Below, in pieces: positions 40,817 to 41,604 of a stretch of 41,604 nucleotides of DNA. This DNA comes from CAXSEF01 sp964236695 (GTDB taxonomy: Bacteria > Pseudomonadota > Alphaproteobacteria > Acetobacterales > Acetobacteraceae): positions 1-41,604 of the forward strand of contig CAXSFU010000028.1 in the NCBI GenBank assembly GCA_964236695.1, in the 5' to 3' direction. The notes beneath the pieces were generated by a model that was not told where the DNA came from, ran no database searches, and saw only the letters and a program-made list of their open reading frames with translations. Position 1 is the first letter of the stretch, and every line of letters starts with the position of its first letter. A program made the translations under genes and the position numbers.

Positions 40817-41604
40817 CTACTTCTTCGGGTAGCCGGCCTGGCTCATGGTGCGCTCCGTCGCGGACTGGGCGGCCTTGAGCGCCTGGTCCTCGGTGTCCTG
40901 CCCGGTGAGCGTGGCGGCGATGGTCTGGCCGACCTGGGTGCCGATGCCCTGGAACTCGGGGATCGCGACGAACTGGGCGCCAGTGTAGGGGCGCGGCTGC
41001 TCGGTCTGGCCTTGCGCGTGGGAGTTGTCGATCGCCTTCTCCACGAAGGCTGCGAACGGGGCGACCTTCTTGTAGTCGGGGTTGTCGTAGGTGGACTGGC
41101 GGGTGCCGGGCGGCACGGCGACCCAGCCGTTCTCCTTGGCGACCAGGTTGATGTAGTCCTTGGAGGTGGCCCAGGCGGCGAAGGTCTTGGCCGCGTCCTT
41201 CTGCTTCGAGGAGGCGGGAATGCCCAGGTTCCAGCTCCACAGCCAGGTGGGTGCCTGGGCGAAGCTGCCGGTCGGCATCGGCGCGAAGCCCACCTTGTCG
41301 GACACGCTCGACTGCTTCTTGTCGTAGAGCAGGCCGCCGGCGACGGTGGCGTCGATCCACATGCCGCAGTGGCCGGAGCCGAACAGCGCCAAATTCTCGT
41401 TGAAGCCGTTCGAGGTCTCGCCGGGCGGGCCGTCGGCCTTGAGGATGGCGTCGTAGTAGCCGACCGCCTTGTGCCAGGCCGGCGTGTCGATCTCCGTCTT
41501 CCAGGCGTCGTTGAACCACTGGCCGCCGAAGGCATTCACCAGGCTGGTCACGTAGGCCATGTTCTCGCCCCAGCCCGGCTTGCCGCGCAGGCACATGCCG
41601 TAGA
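40817..41604 (-). CDS. Polyol ABC transporter substrate-binding protein, 5' end outside the window
   Basis: 262 C-terminal residues of a periplasmic extracellular solute-binding protein (SmoE-like, CUT1). YGMCLRGKPGWGENMA, NAFGGQWFNDAW, NENLALFGSGHCGMWIDATV and WSWNLGIPASSKQKDAAKTF are typical of the sorbitol/mannitol-binding group, and AAWATSKDYINLVA follows. The signal peptide and first domain lie beyond 41604. It is the first visible gene of the operon; the promoter is outside the window. Confidence 0.9.
   Translation of the reverse strand, partial: YGMCLRGKPGWGENMAYVTSLVNAFGGQWFNDAWKTEIDTPAWHKAVGYYDAILKADGPPGETSNGFNENLALFGSGHCGMWIDATVAGGLLYDKKQSSVSDKVGFAPMPTGSFAQAPTWLWSWNLGIPASSKQKDAAKTFAAWATSKDYINLVAKENGWVAVPPGTRQSTYDNPDYKKVAPFAAFVEKAIDNSHAQGQTEQPRPYTGAQFVAIPEFQGIGTQVGQTIAATLTGQDTEDQALKAAQSATERTMSQAGYPKK

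Overview
The window is 41.6 kb of very GC-rich bacterial chromosome, gene-dense on both strands. It suggests an alphaproteobacterium, most likely of the Rhodospirillales/Acetobacteraceae type. The reasons are the partition locus mnmE-mnmG-rsmG-parA-parB with a parS site inside rsmG, the neighbouring leuS-lptE-holA block, OprB-type and polyol-uptake genes, and GC-rich palindromic intergenic repeats in many gene gaps. I saw no rRNA, tRNA, CRISPR array or insertion sequence.

Layout. 0-8.2 kb holds unlinked accessory genes: a small membrane protein, a DUF3140 protein, a PhoD-type phosphatase, an Old Yellow Enzyme reductase, an epoxide-hydrolase-like enzyme, a GAF/HisKA_2 sensor kinase and an exported DUF4142 protein. 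8.7-13.4 kb is leuS-lptE-holA (+). 13.5-14.4 kb is a lower-GC two-gene cassette (DUF6338-like membrane protein plus a 60-aa protein). 14.6-20.6 kb is the partition and tRNA-modification locus (-), followed by a small 2Fe-2S ferredoxin, a DNA methyltransferase-type repair gene and a quinone oxidoreductase.

22.9-29.8 kb is a pentose block: xylG and xylH (CUT2 ATPase and permease, without a binding protein here), a coupled monooxygenase/MBL-fold pair and an FGGY kinase. 29.9-32.6 kb carries exported proteins on the minus strand: an OprB porin followed by a small secreted protein and a lipoprotein, plus a separate 54-aa secreted peptide. 32.8-34.1 kb is an MFS transporter. 34.2-41.6 kb is a polyol operon (-): binding protein, two permeases, ATPase, xylulokinase, SDR polyol dehydrogenase and an AraC regulator. 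Transport, oxidation to a ketose and phosphorylation would feed xylulose 5-phosphate to central metabolism, and the kinase at 28.3 kb may serve the same purpose.

The strongest non-gene signal is a dispersed modular palindromic element with about 18 copies or relics. Each full copy has termini AAGCAAGG...CCTTGCTT and four stem-loops whose stems vary in sequence but stay self-complementary. One copy lies in frame inside lptE, just before its lipoprotein signal. Others abut the start codons of holA and parB, or supply the stop codon of the araC gene. A second, A/T-rich element occurs twice (about 1.2 and 27.6 kb), in opposite orientations.
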